Shown here: piece after piece, positions 39,892 to 48,077 of the stretch
Layout: each line of letters starts with the position of its first letter
Numbering within the stretch: the first letter of the stretch is position 1
Origin: Bacteroidales bacterium
GTDB lineage: Bacteria > Bacteroidota > Bacteroidia > Bacteroidales > UBA932
Length of the DNA: 64,000 nucleotides
Direction of reading: 5' to 3'
Assembly: GCA_017445755.1 (NCBI GenBank)
Contig: JAFSSE010000024.1
Location: 1 to 64,000, forward strand
The notes under the pieces: generated by a model
Database searches by the model: none
Told to the model about the DNA's origin: nothing
What the model saw: the letters and a program-made list of their open reading frames with translations, nothing else
Position numbers and translations under genes: made by a program

Positions 39892-41241
39892 ATGACACTG
39901 AAACGGGAACCACTGCTGATTCACGGGTTTGCGGCTCTCCACGCCGCCGTCACCGTCCTCTGCGCCGTCGCCGGCATAAGGGACGCCCTGGTGTTGACGC
40001 TGCTTACCCTGACCATGTCGGTTCTCCTGTGCATCGGCAGGGCGGTTGCGCTCGACATGACCGCAATTGTCCTCATTCTGGTAAATGTCGGAGGATTCAT
40101 TCTTGGGACCCTTGGGGCGGACTTTTTTGGTATCTTCCTCTCTTCCCCCCTGGCGGTCCACGCACTTTCCACCTTCTTTACAACCGAAGTTCTTGGGTGG
40201 AGCATCGTTCTGTTTTCGAAAAACGTGAAGCTCGAGGACAAGCGGATGGGGGCCCGTCCCATTCTCGTAGTCTCGCTGGCGGTCACAATCTATCTGGTCC
40301 GTATTCTGATAGACATCGTAGTAGAAACCCGCCTGTTCATGGAAGTCGGAGTTGTTGAATCCCTGCAGGCCTTCTTCTCCAATTCCGTGGTGCTTCTGCT
40401 CATGATTGCGGCCACCGTCTTCTCCCTCAACAAGATTGGCAACACCTCAAATATCGCCGTCCCGGTTACCGTAACCATACTTGTAATTTCGGCCCTTGCA
40501 GCCCTACTTGAGAGCTACGGAATACCCTTCCACTTTTCCCCCTCGCCGGGATGGAACCTCTACCTCCGGATGCTGGTAGTCGCCTTCCTGGCCGAGGTGA
40601 CCCTCTTTGCCCTCATTTACGTCATCTCCGCCGCCGTTCGTATGAGAAACGAGGTGGAAAAGGAAAAGGAGAGGACCCACCAGGCGGAATTCCGCTACAT
40701 GACCCTGAAACACCAGGTCAACCCCCACTTTCTCTTCAACTCGCTGAACATCCTCGACTCCCTGATCCTGGACGGGGAGACCAGTGAGGCCAGGGATTTT
40801 ATCCGGCGGCTCAGCGGTATCTACCGGTATATGCTACGCCATGAAAACGCGGCCCTGGTCCGTGTGGAAGAGGAACTCGAATTTGCGGAAATGTACTTCC
40901 GGCTACTCCAGGTCCGATTCCCGGAAGGGCTTGAGATCCATGTGGATATCCCCGAAGAGGTCCGGAGCCGCTTTGTTATTCCCTGCACCCTGCAGCTGCT
41001 GATTGAGAACGCCACGAAACACAACGCCATAGATAAAAGCAACCCGCTGATAATAAGTATATTATCCACCCAAAGAGAGACTCTCGCCGTAGAAAATGCC
41101 CTCATTCCGAAAATTACGCCGGTCTCCTCGACCGGGCTGGGCATGAAGTATATCCGGCAGCAGTATCTGGATGCGGCCGGGCAGGACATACGCGTTGAGA
41201 AGACCGCCGAGAAATTCCGGGTGGAAATACCGCTTCTTTAA
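39892..41241 (+). CDS. LytS-family sensor histidine kinase
   Basis: 449 residues from the ATG at 39892. A membrane sensor with about 7 or 8 hydrophobic helices spans residues 8-250, and a cytoplasmic His_kinase (PF06580) region has the phosphoacceptor His ~279 in NPHFLFNSLN. The ATPase part keeps the N box (LLIENATKHNAI, Asn ~373) and GLGM (415-418). It has no obvious extracellular ligand domain. It is followed after 11 bases by its LytTR response regulator, and diverges from the starch operon, so maltodextrin control is a reasonable inference. Confidence 0.92.
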   Translation: MTLKREPLLIHGFAALHAAVTVLCAVAGIRDALVLTLLTLTMSVLLCIGRAVALDMTAIVLILVNVGGFILGTLGADFFGIFLSSPLAVHALSTFFTTEVLGWSIVLFSKNVKLEDKRMGARPILVVSLAVTIYLVRILIDIVVETRLFMEVGVVESLQAFFSNSVVLLLMIAATVFSLNKIGNTSNIAVPVTVTILVISALAALLESYGIPFHFSPSPGWNLYLRMLVVAFLAEVTLFALIYVISAAVRMRNEVEKEKERTHQAEFRYMTLKHQVNPHFLFNSLNILDSLILDGETSEARDFIRRLSGIYRYMLRHENAALVRVEEELEFAEMYFRLLQVRFPEGLEIHVDIPEEVRSRFVIPCTLQLLIENATKHNAIDKSNPLIISILSTQRETLAVENALIPKITPVSSTGLGMKYIRQQYLDAAGQDIRVEKTAEKFRVEIPLL

Positions 41242-41252
41242 AACTTTTTCCC

Positions 41253-42014
41253 ATGAACATCAAAGCACTTATCATAGAAGATGAACCCCGCGCGAGGAAG
41301 AACATGGTCACGCTTCTGGAGCGCACCTTCCCGGAGGTGGAGGTCATTGGCGAAACCGGATCGGTCCGGGACTCCATCGCCTGGCTCTCCTGTAATGAAC
41401 CGGATGTGGTTTTCATGGACGTGGAACTGTCGGACGGCAACTGCTTCGATATTTTCCGCAAGGTGGACGTAAAGGCCCAGGTAGTCATGACGACCGCATA
41501 CGACACATATGCCGTACGCGCTTTCGAAGTCAATTCTGTGGACTATCTGTTGAAACCGGTTTCAGAAAGCGACCTCAGACGCGCCATGGACAGGGTGAAA
41601 AAAAACATGTACACCGCAAAACCGGCCATGGATTTCCAGAAAGTGATGGACGCCTTTGGCAAGACCGCCCGTAAAGACCGCCTCATCATCCGCCTCAACG
41701 ACCGCATCGTCCCGGTAAACGTAAGCGATATAGCATACTTCTACTCGGAAGCGAAAAACACGTATCTCATTACCGGAAACGGAATCTCATATGTAATTGA
41801 CGAGTCTCTGGACGCCATTGAGGGTTCACTTGACCCCGAACAGTTCTTCCGCATTTCGCGCGGTTGCATCATCGCCGGGAAAAGCATTGACAGCATTTCC
41901 AAACTGCTCGGCGGCCGTCTCCGCATATATCTCCGGGAAGGAATAGAAGCCCGGGGAGATATTACTGTCTCCAGGGGCCGCGCCCTCGATTTTCTGTCCT
42001 GGCTGGAAAAGTAA
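41253..42014 (+). CDS. LytTR-family response regulator
   Basis: 253 residues. The receiver domain has acidic residues Asp 10/Glu 11, phosphoacceptor Asp 56 in VVFMDVEL and Lys 101 in DYLLKPVS. The LytTR DNA-binding domain (~145-253) follows (IRLNDRIVPVNVSDIAYFYSEAKNTYLIT, FFRISRGCIIAGKSID). It is the partner of the preceding kinase; the best target candidate is the starch operon promoter. It ends base-to-base with the convergent rpoN gene. Confidence 0.94.
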   Translation: MNIKALIIEDEPRARKNMVTLLERTFPEVEVIGETGSVRDSIAWLSCNEPDVVFMDVELSDGNCFDIFRKVDVKAQVVMTTAYDTYAVRAFEVNSVDYLLKPVSESDLRRAMDRVKKNMYTAKPAMDFQKVMDAFGKTARKDRLIIRLNDRIVPVNVSDIAYFYSEAKNTYLITGNGISYVIDESLDAIEGSLDPEQFFRISRGCIIAGKSIDSISKLLGGRLRIYLREGIEARGDITVSRGRALDFLSWLEK

Positions 42015-43463
42015 TTAGAGTTCCCGGCGAAGGCGTGCCTTCGGAATGTCGAGCTGGGAACGGTATTTTGCGATTGTACGGCGGGCAACTTTGTAGCCAC
42101 GGTTGGAAAGCTCTTCGACAAGGTCGTCGTCCGTCAGAGGATTGCGCTTGTCCTCCTTGCTGACACAGTCCTGGAGAACCTTCTTGATCTCCCTCGTGGA
42201 CACCTCTTCACCGTCCTGGTTTTCAAGTCCTTCCGAGAAGAAATACTTCAGCGGGAAGACGCCGAAATGGGTTTCTATCCACTTGCTGTTGACAACCCGC
42301 GAAATAGTCGAAATATCGAAGCCGGTCCGCTCGGCTATGTCCTTAAGGACCATGGGGCGGAGGTTGGTTTCGTCACCATCTATAAAGAAATCGTGCTGGT
42401 AGGCGATGATTGCCTTCATGGTGCGTTCCAGGGTATTCTGACGCTGGCGAAGAGCTTCGATGAACCACTTGGCTGAGTCGATTTTCTGTTTTACGAAGGT
42501 GGCCGCCTCTTTTTCGGAGCGCTGCTTGGAGTAGCGGCTCTGTTCCAGAATTTCGGAGTACCTCCGGTTTATCCTCAGTTCCGGGACCTGGAAACGGGGC
42601 ATGGAAAGGACAAGTTCACCATTGTCATAGTCCAGACGAAAGTCCGGGACCACCTGCTGGGCCTGGTCGGTATAGCTGTCGTCTATCTGGCCGCCTGGAG
42701 CGGGATTCAGTTTCTTTATCTCGGCAAGCACCTCCTGCATCTCCTCCTTGGAGAGGTGGAGGCGGGCCATGACCCTCTGGAAATGGCGGCCGGAAAAATC
42801 GTCGAAACACTCATCCAGAACGCGGATGGCATTACGTACAGAAGGGGTCTGCCGCTTGTCTTCGAGCTGGATTATGAGACACTCCCTAAGGTCCCGGGCT
42901 CCGACGCCGGAGGGTTCGAACTGCTGAATGATTTTCAGAAGTCGCTCAATCTCAGGGACATCCGTCTCTATTCCAGAGCGGAAGGCCATGTCGTCCACAA
43001 GGGATTCCAGGTCCCTGCGGAGATATCCCCCGTCGTCCAGACTTCCGATTATAAAGGTCGCAACAGAGCGCTCATGATCTGTAAGCTGCTGGAAACCAAG
43101 TTGTTCCATCAGCGACTGGGTAAAACTCTGACGTACCGAGAAGGTATTGTACTCCGGCCGCTCGTCCTTCCCCCAGTTGTTCACCTTAAGGTTATAGGAT
43201 GGAATATCATCGTCGGAATAGTCATAGGAGTCATCGGAGGAATTCTGCTCCCGCTCCTCGACTTCGGAGATGGAAACGTCCTTGGGGCCCTCGGAATCGC
43301 CACCCTGAGGGGCCTCGTCTTCGAATACCGGATTGTTGTTCAACTCTTCCCGGACATGCTGCTCGAGCACCTGCACCGGCATCTCGATCAGCTTGATGGT
43401 CTGGATCTGGAGCGGCGAGAGCTTCTGCTGAAGCACCTGTCTGGTTTCGAGTCCCTGTTTCAT
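42015..43463 (-). CDS. rpoN: RNA polymerase sigma-54 factor
   Basis: 482 residues. It has region I (glutamine-rich activator-interacting: GLETRQVLQQKLSPLQIQTIKLIEMP), an acidic region II, the core-binding and helix-turn-helix parts (ITLxDIAERTGFDISTISRVVNSKW-like) and the RpoN box ARRTIAKYR near the C-terminus. It recognises -24/-12 promoters with enhancer-binding activators, none of which lies in this window. It overlaps the SPOR gene by 4 bases, so it is translated from a three-gene leftward operon. Confidence 0.97.
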   Translation of the reverse strand: MKQGLETRQVLQQKLSPLQIQTIKLIEMPVQVLEQHVREELNNNPVFEDEAPQGGDSEGPKDVSISEVEEREQNSSDDSYDYSDDDIPSYNLKVNNWGKDERPEYNTFSVRQSFTQSLMEQLGFQQLTDHERSVATFIIGSLDDGGYLRRDLESLVDDMAFRSGIETDVPEIERLLKIIQQFEPSGVGARDLRECLIIQLEDKRQTPSVRNAIRVLDECFDDFSGRHFQRVMARLHLSKEEMQEVLAEIKKLNPAPGGQIDDSYTDQAQQVVPDFRLDYDNGELVLSMPRFQVPELRINRRYSEILEQSRYSKQRSEKEAATFVKQKIDSAKWFIEALRQRQNTLERTMKAIIAYQHDFFIDGDETNLRPMVLKDIAERTGFDISTISRVVNSKWIETHFGVFPLKYFFSEGLENQDGEEVSTREIKKVLQDCVSKEDKRNPLTDDDLVEELSNRGYKVARRTIAKYRSQLDIPKARLRREL

Positions 43464-43960
43464 TGCAAAATCAAATCCGCGTCAACAAGGGGGTAATTGA
43501 TGTTTTCCTTTATAATGAAAGCTGCCGGATACTGGCTTTTCAGGCGCTTGAAAAGGGCAAGGGCCTCGTCCTTTGTCCTGAAATCACCGACTGCAACCTT
43601 AAAGTTCGGGCTGTCGAAAGTCCGGTAAACTTTCAGTCCGGGATAGCGGCCGGCAATCTGGCGGGCAATCGACTCTGAAACGCCCCTGGAAGTCCTGTCG
43701 CTGTCGTAATAAACCCGGATCCTATACCCCTGCATCGGCTTTGAGGCGTTCCTCGAGACATACTGCCGGAATGCGACGCCGACGGAAGCGGACTGGTAAA
43801 CAGTAGAATTACCATCCGCAGACTGGATGACATTTATGATGTCCCGTCCCTGGAGAGTCGAATCGACCGCGGCAGGAACGTACAGGGAATCCGATATTTC
43901 CTGTGAATAAGAGAGTACGCCGGCAAAGAGGGCCAGGATAAACGGTATGATGCGTTTCAT
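43460..43960 (-). CDS. Periplasmic SPOR-domain protein
   Basis: 166 residues with a signal peptide (MKRIIPFILALFAGVLSYS). The C-terminal ~80 residues are a SPOR domain (GYRIRVYYDSDRTSRGVSESIARQIAGRYPGLKVYRTFDSPNFKVAVGDFRTKDEALALFKRL), which binds peptidoglycan stripped of stem peptides at division sites. It overlaps its neighbours on both sides by 4 bases, an envelope gene locked to rpoN expression. Confidence 0.9.
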   Translation of the reverse strand: MKRIIPFILALFAGVLSYSQEISDSLYVPAAVDSTLQGRDIINVIQSADGNSTVYQSASVGVAFRQYVSRNASKPMQGYRIRVYYDSDRTSRGVSESIARQIAGRYPGLKVYRTFDSPNFKVAVGDFRTKDEALALFKRLKSQYPAAFIIKENINYPLVDADLILQ

Positions 43961-44439
43961 TGAGGTTGAAATAGTCCTTTAATGTTCATGTCCTTGAATT
44001 CCAAGTCCTTGCCAAGACCGTTCCTGAGCTTGACACGGAGGATGATATCGGCCGCAAGATCGTCATAAGACCGTTTCATTGCAATAGCGAATATCTCCAG
44101 GACGGAAACCCCTTCCGCAAGGACAGCCGTACACGGGAGTTCATAGGTCGCCTCGGTGCGTGGCTCCAGCTCTATCTCTCCCGCCGTAAAGTACCCGAGC
44201 ACCTTCTCCCCTCTCCGCACCTGTCCTTCCACATCGGAAACGGTAAAGGCGACAGAGGGATTATCAATGCCGAGAAGAAGCACGGCGTCAACGGAACGGG
44301 AGCTCGTCGGGGCGACATACTTCACTCCGCAGGAAGTCACCTTTATATCCTTCGCCTTCCGCAGGTCACTGCATCCTGACAAGGTCAGGGCGAGAACCGC
44401 CATGACGAGAATGAGGTATATTCGCTTCTTTGATGCCAT
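43957..44439 (-). CDS. LEA type 2-like lipoprotein
   Basis: 160 residues from the ATG at 44439 (MASKKRIYLILVMAVLALTLSGC, lipid Cys 23); the longer open frame reads into the miaB promoter and has no signal. The body fits an LEA-2/WHy-type beta-sandwich (AVLLLGIDNPSVAFTVSDVEGQVRRGEKVLGYFTAGEIELEPRTEATY). The function is unknown in bacteria, with envelope stress proposed. A TACCTTTG promoter box lies at 44447-44454 (minus). Confidence 0.82.
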   Translation of the reverse strand: MASKKRIYLILVMAVLALTLSGCSDLRKAKDIKVTSCGVKYVAPTSSRSVDAVLLLGIDNPSVAFTVSDVEGQVRRGEKVLGYFTAGEIELEPRTEATYELPCTAVLAEGVSVLEIFAIAMKRSYDDLAADIILRVKLRNGLGKDLEFKDMNIKGLFQPQ

Positions 44440-44446
44440 ATTGGTA

Positions 44447-44494
44447 CAAAGGTAAGAAAAAAAGTGCAATTGCTGCTGCAATTTCTTATCTTTG
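44447..44494. promoter_or_regulatory. Divergent promoters for the rpoN operon and miaB
   Basis: TACCTTTG on the minus strand (44447-44454) faces the LEA-2/SPOR/rpoN genes. TATCTTTG on the plus strand (44487-44494) lies 8 bases before the miaB ATG, implying a very short leader. Confidence 0.6.
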
Positions 44495-44502
44495 CATACG
44501 AT

Positions 44503-45819
44503 ATGGCGAAGAAACTCTACATTGAAACCTACGGCTGTCAGATGAACGTCAGCGACACCGAGGTTATTTTTTCCATCCTCGGGAAGGAAGGTTATCAGCG
44601 TACGGAATCCATCGGGGAAGCCGATGTAATCCTGGCCAACACCTGCTCGGTGAGGGACAATGCCGAACAGCGGATTTACGGGCGCATCGGTGAGTTCCGC
44701 AGGGAAAAAAGCCGCCCGGGAGTAATTGTAGGCATTGTCGGCTGCATGGCCGAACGTCTCAAGGACAAGCTTCTGGACAGTCATGAGGTGGATCTCGTCG
44801 TCGGTCCGGATGCCTACCGGCGCCTTCCGGAGCTGATCGAGGCGGTAAGCCCCGAAACGCCCCAGATCGACGTCCGCCTTTCCCGGGATGAAACATACGC
44901 CGATATCATCCCCGTAAGGACTGACCGGAGCGGCGTTTCCGCCTTCATATCGATCATGCGCGGATGCAATAATGTCTGCTCGTACTGCGTGGTTCCATAT
45001 ACCCGCGGCGCAGAGAGGTCGAGGAATCCGAGGACGATTGTCAGGGAGGCCTGCGATGTATTCTCGAAAGGATACCGCGAGGTCACCCTCCTCGGCCAGA
45101 ATGTTGACTCATACTTCTGGAAGGACGAAAACGGGACCGTTGATTTTGCAGACCTCCTCGAGAGGGTTGCCGCAATAAGCGGCGACCTCCGGGTCCGCTT
45201 CGCGACCTCCCACCCGAAGGACATCAGCGACAAGCTTATCGAGACGATGGCCGCCCATGACAATATCTGCCGCCATATCCACCTTCCCGTCCAGTCGGGA
45301 AGCACCCGCTTGCTGGAGAAAATGCGCCGGAAATACACCCGGGAATGGTATCTGGAAAGGGTTTCGAAGATTCGCGAGGTGATGCCGGACTGCGGGCTGA
45401 CGACAGACGTTATAGCCGGTTTCTGCTCGGAAACGGAGGAGGACCACAGGGAGACCCTCTCCCTGATGGAGGAGGTCGGTTTCGACTGGGCATTCATGTT
45501 CCAGTATTCCGAGCGGCCCGGGACCCTTGCGGCGAGGAACTATCCGGACGATGTCCCCCCGCAGGAAAAGACCCGCCGCCTGAACGAAATAATCGAGCTC
45601 CAGAACCGCATCAGCCGTGAACGATACGGGGCGGACGTCGGGAAACGCTTCCGCGTCCTCGTGGAAGGTCCGTCAAAAAAAGACCCCGCAATGCTCTGCG
45701 GACGGGCTTCCAATAACAAGATGTGCGTTTTCCCCGCCGGAAACTACCACAAGGGAGACTACGCCGAAGTTCTCGTGAAGGATTTCACCAGCGCAACCCT
45801 TATCTGCGATATTGTATAA
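44503..45819 (+). CDS. miaB: tRNA-2-methylthio-N6-dimethylallyladenosine synthase
   Basis: 438 residues from the ATG at 44503 (MAKKLYIETYGCQMNVSDTE). Radical-SAM methylthiotransferase acting on A37 of tRNAs that read UNN codons. The N-terminal UPF0004 domain has cluster cysteines at 12, 48 and 81; the radical-SAM motif Cys 155-xxx-Cys 159-xx-Cys 162 is in MRGCNNVCSYCVVPYTRG; a C-terminal TRAM domain binds RNA. glpK follows after 15 bases. Confidence 0.97.
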   Translation: MAKKLYIETYGCQMNVSDTEVIFSILGKEGYQRTESIGEADVILANTCSVRDNAEQRIYGRIGEFRREKSRPGVIVGIVGCMAERLKDKLLDSHEVDLVVGPDAYRRLPELIEAVSPETPQIDVRLSRDETYADIIPVRTDRSGVSAFISIMRGCNNVCSYCVVPYTRGAERSRNPRTIVREACDVFSKGYREVTLLGQNVDSYFWKDENGTVDFADLLERVAAISGDLRVRFATSHPKDISDKLIETMAAHDNICRHIHLPVQSGSTRLLEKMRRKYTREWYLERVSKIREVMPDCGLTTDVIAGFCSETEEDHRETLSLMEEVGFDWAFMFQYSERPGTLAARNYPDDVPPQEKTRRLNEIIELQNRISRERYGADVGKRFRVLVEGPSKKDPAMLCGRASNNKMCVFPAGNYHKGDYAEVLVKDFTSATLICDIV

Positions 45820-45834
45820 GAACCACATAATACC

Positions 45835-47319
45835 ATGAAAGAGAAATTCATCCTCGCCCTCGACCAGGGCACCTCAAGTTCCAGGGCAATTGTCTTCGAC
45901 CACGAAGGCAAGGTCCGCTCCGTAGCCCAGAAGGAGTTCACCCAGCACTTCCCGAAACCGGGCTGGGTGGAGCATGACCCGAAGGAAATATGGTCCTCCG
46001 AGGCCGCTGTAATCGCAGAGGCGATCAGCGCCATCGGAATCAACGGACTCGACATTGCCGGCATCGGTATCACCAACCAGCGGGAAACGACCATCGTTTG
46101 GGATGCCGAGACGGGCGAACCGGTCTCCAACGCAATAGTCTGGCAGGACCGCCGCACATCGGAATACTGCGACTCTCTTAAGCAACAGGGTCTGACCGAG
46201 CGTATCCGGGAGAAAACCGGACTCATTATTGATGCTTACTTCAGCGGAACCAAGATCCGCTGGATACTGGAAAACGTCCCTGGAGCCCGCGAAAAGGCCG
46301 AAAAGGGGAAGCTCAGTTTCGGAACCGTCGACACCTGGCTGATTTGGAACCTTACCCGCGGGGAGGTCCATGTCACCGACGTCAGCAACGCTTCCAGGAC
46401 CATGCTCTTCAACATCAACACTCTCGAGTGGGACAAGGAACTCCTGGATCTTCTCGGAATTCCCGCCTCGATGATGCCTGAGGTCCGTTCCTCCTCCGAG
46501 GTCTATGGCCACACCAAAACCACAATCTTCGCCCACGAGGTTCCCATCGCCGGAATCGCAGGAGACCAGCAGGCCGCCCTCTTCGGCCAGATGTGCACCG
46601 CTCCCGGATCGGTGAAGAATACCTACGGAACCGGCTGCTTCCTCCTTATGAACACCGGGGAGAAGCCGATCCTCTCCAGAAACAACCTGCTGACTACGGT
46701 TGCATGGAAAATCGGAGATACCGTAAACTACGCCCTTGAGGGCTCGATTTTCGTCGGCGGCTCCGTGGTACAGTGGCTCCGTGACGGACTTGGAATCATC
46801 CGTTCCTCTTCCGAAATAGAAGCTCTCGCAGAGTCCGTTCCGGACAATGGCGGAGTATATTTCGTCCCCGCTCTGACCGGAATGGGCGCCCCTTATTGGG
46901 ATGCCTATGCCCACGGCACCATCTGCGGCATTACCCGCGGAACGAAGGCCGCCCACATTGCCAGGGCTGCCCTTGAAGGCATCGCCTTCCAGACCATGGA
47001 CATAGTCCGTGCGATGGAGAAGGACGCCGGAGTCCGCCTTGCTGAACTGAAGGTCGACGGAGGCGCCTCGAGAAACAACCTGATGATGCAGTTCCAGTCC
47101 GATGTCCTCGGCGCTTCAGTCGTACGTCCGGAGGTTACGGAGACTACGGCGATGGGTGCCTGCTACCTCGCAGGACTCGCCGTCGGCTACTGGGACTCCC
47201 TCGACGAAATCCGCCGCCAGTGGAAGGCAGAGCGCGTCTTCAACCCTTCCGACGCCGATCCCGAGCCGCTTAAGGCCGGCTGGGCAGACGCCATTTCCAG
47301 AACATTAAGTAAAAGATAA
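45835..47319 (+). CDS. glpK: Glycerol kinase
   Basis: 494 residues of the FGGY family. It phosphorylates glycerol to glycerol 3-phosphate. It begins [22 protein letters not shown] (ATP-binding phosphate 1 motif) and contains [11 protein letters not shown] (glycerol binding), [12 protein letters not shown] and the C-terminal adenosine motif ([19 protein letters not shown]). It is standard in length. It forms a unit with glpF 5 bases downstream and possibly with miaB upstream. No glycerol 3-phosphate dehydrogenase is seen in the window. Confidence 0.97.
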   Translation: MKEKFILALDQGTSSSRAIVFDHEGKVRSVAQKEFTQHFPKPGWVEHDPKEIWSSEAAVIAEAISAIGINGLDIAGIGITNQRETTIVWDAETGEPVSNAIVWQDRRTSEYCDSLKQQGLTERIREKTGLIIDAYFSGTKIRWILENVPGAREKAEKGKLSFGTVDTWLIWNLTRGEVHVTDVSNASRTMLFNINTLEWDKELLDLLGIPASMMPEVRSSSEVYGHTKTTIFAHEVPIAGIAGDQQAALFGQMCTAPGSVKNTYGTGCFLLMNTGEKPILSRNNLLTTVAWKIGDTVNYALEGSIFVGGSVVQWLRDGLGIIRSSSEIEALAESVPDNGGVYFVPALTGMGAPYWDAYAHGTICGITRGTKAAHIARAALEGIAFQTMDIVRAMEKDAGVRLAELKVDGGASRNNLMMQFQSDVLGASVVRPEVTETTAMGACYLAGLAVGYWDSLDEIRRQWKAERVFNPSDADPEPLKAGWADAISRTLSKR

Positions 47320-47324
47320 CCAAT

Positions 47325-48047
47325 ATGATGACACAGTACATTTTCGAATTCATCGGCACTCTCGTGCTGGTGCTTCTCGGTGACGGCGTCTGCGCCAACG
47401 TCACCCTAAATAAATCCAAGGCCCAGGGCGCAGGTTGGGTCGTAATCGCCCTGGCGTGGGGCTTCGCCGTAATGTGCGGCGTCCTTATCGCCGGACCGGT
47501 TTCGGGAGCCCACCTCAATCCGGCTGTGACCCTCGGCCTCGCCATCGCGGGAAAATTCGCCTGGGACGGCGTTCTCGGTTACATTGCGGCCCAGATGCTC
47601 GGCGGCTTTGCCGGCGCAGTTCTCGTCTATGTGTTCTTCAAGGATCACTATGACGCCACTTCCGACAACCCGGACGCCATGCTCGGCACTTTCTGCACCA
47701 TGCCTGCAATCTCCTCCCCCTGGCGAAACTTCCTCTCCGAGCTCATCGCGACCTGCCTTCTGGTCTTCCTTATCCTCTGCCTCGGGCAGCACGGCGGCAC
47801 TGAACTGGTCGGCAGCGGAGTCGGGGCCTTCCCCGTCACCTGCGTCATCATGGCCCTCGGCATGTCCCTCGGCGGTACTACCGGCTATGCCATGAATCCC
47901 GCCCGTGACCTCAGCCCGCGCTGCGCCCACGCCGTCCTCCCCATCAAGGGAAAGCGGGACAGCGGCTGGTCCTACAGCTGGGTCCCGGTAGCAGGCCCGA
48001 TGGTAGGAGGTATCCTCGCTGCAGGCCTTTTCATTCTGGTTTTCTAA
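47325..48047 (+). CDS. glpF: Glycerol uptake facilitator (aquaglyceroporin)
   Basis: 240 residues with six membrane helices and the two NPA half-helices: HLNPAVTLG (NPA 65-67) and MNPARDLSPR near residue 195. Asp after NPAR is the mark of glycerol facilitators as against water channels. It supplies glycerol to the adjacent kinase. A 30-base gap separates it from malQ. Confidence 0.96.
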   Translation: MMTQYIFEFIGTLVLVLLGDGVCANVTLNKSKAQGAGWVVIALAWGFAVMCGVLIAGPVSGAHLNPAVTLGLAIAGKFAWDGVLGYIAAQMLGGFAGAVLVYVFFKDHYDATSDNPDAMLGTFCTMPAISSPWRNFLSELIATCLLVFLILCLGQHGGTELVGSGVGAFPVTCVIMALGMSLGGTTGYAMNPARDLSPRCAHAVLPIKGKRDSGWSYSWVPVAGPMVGGILAAGLFILVF

Positions 48048-48077
48048 TACATCGACAAACGGCGGAAGCCATTTACC

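Noticed and set aside
42015-43463. Possible frameshift at the rpoN/response-regulator junction
   Set aside because: The two genes are convergent and each ends with its normal family C-terminus; they simply abut.
43957-44784. 275-codon version of the LEA-2 lipoprotein gene
   Set aside because: The extra N-terminus crosses the divergent promoter and miaB, and would bury the lipoprotein signal.
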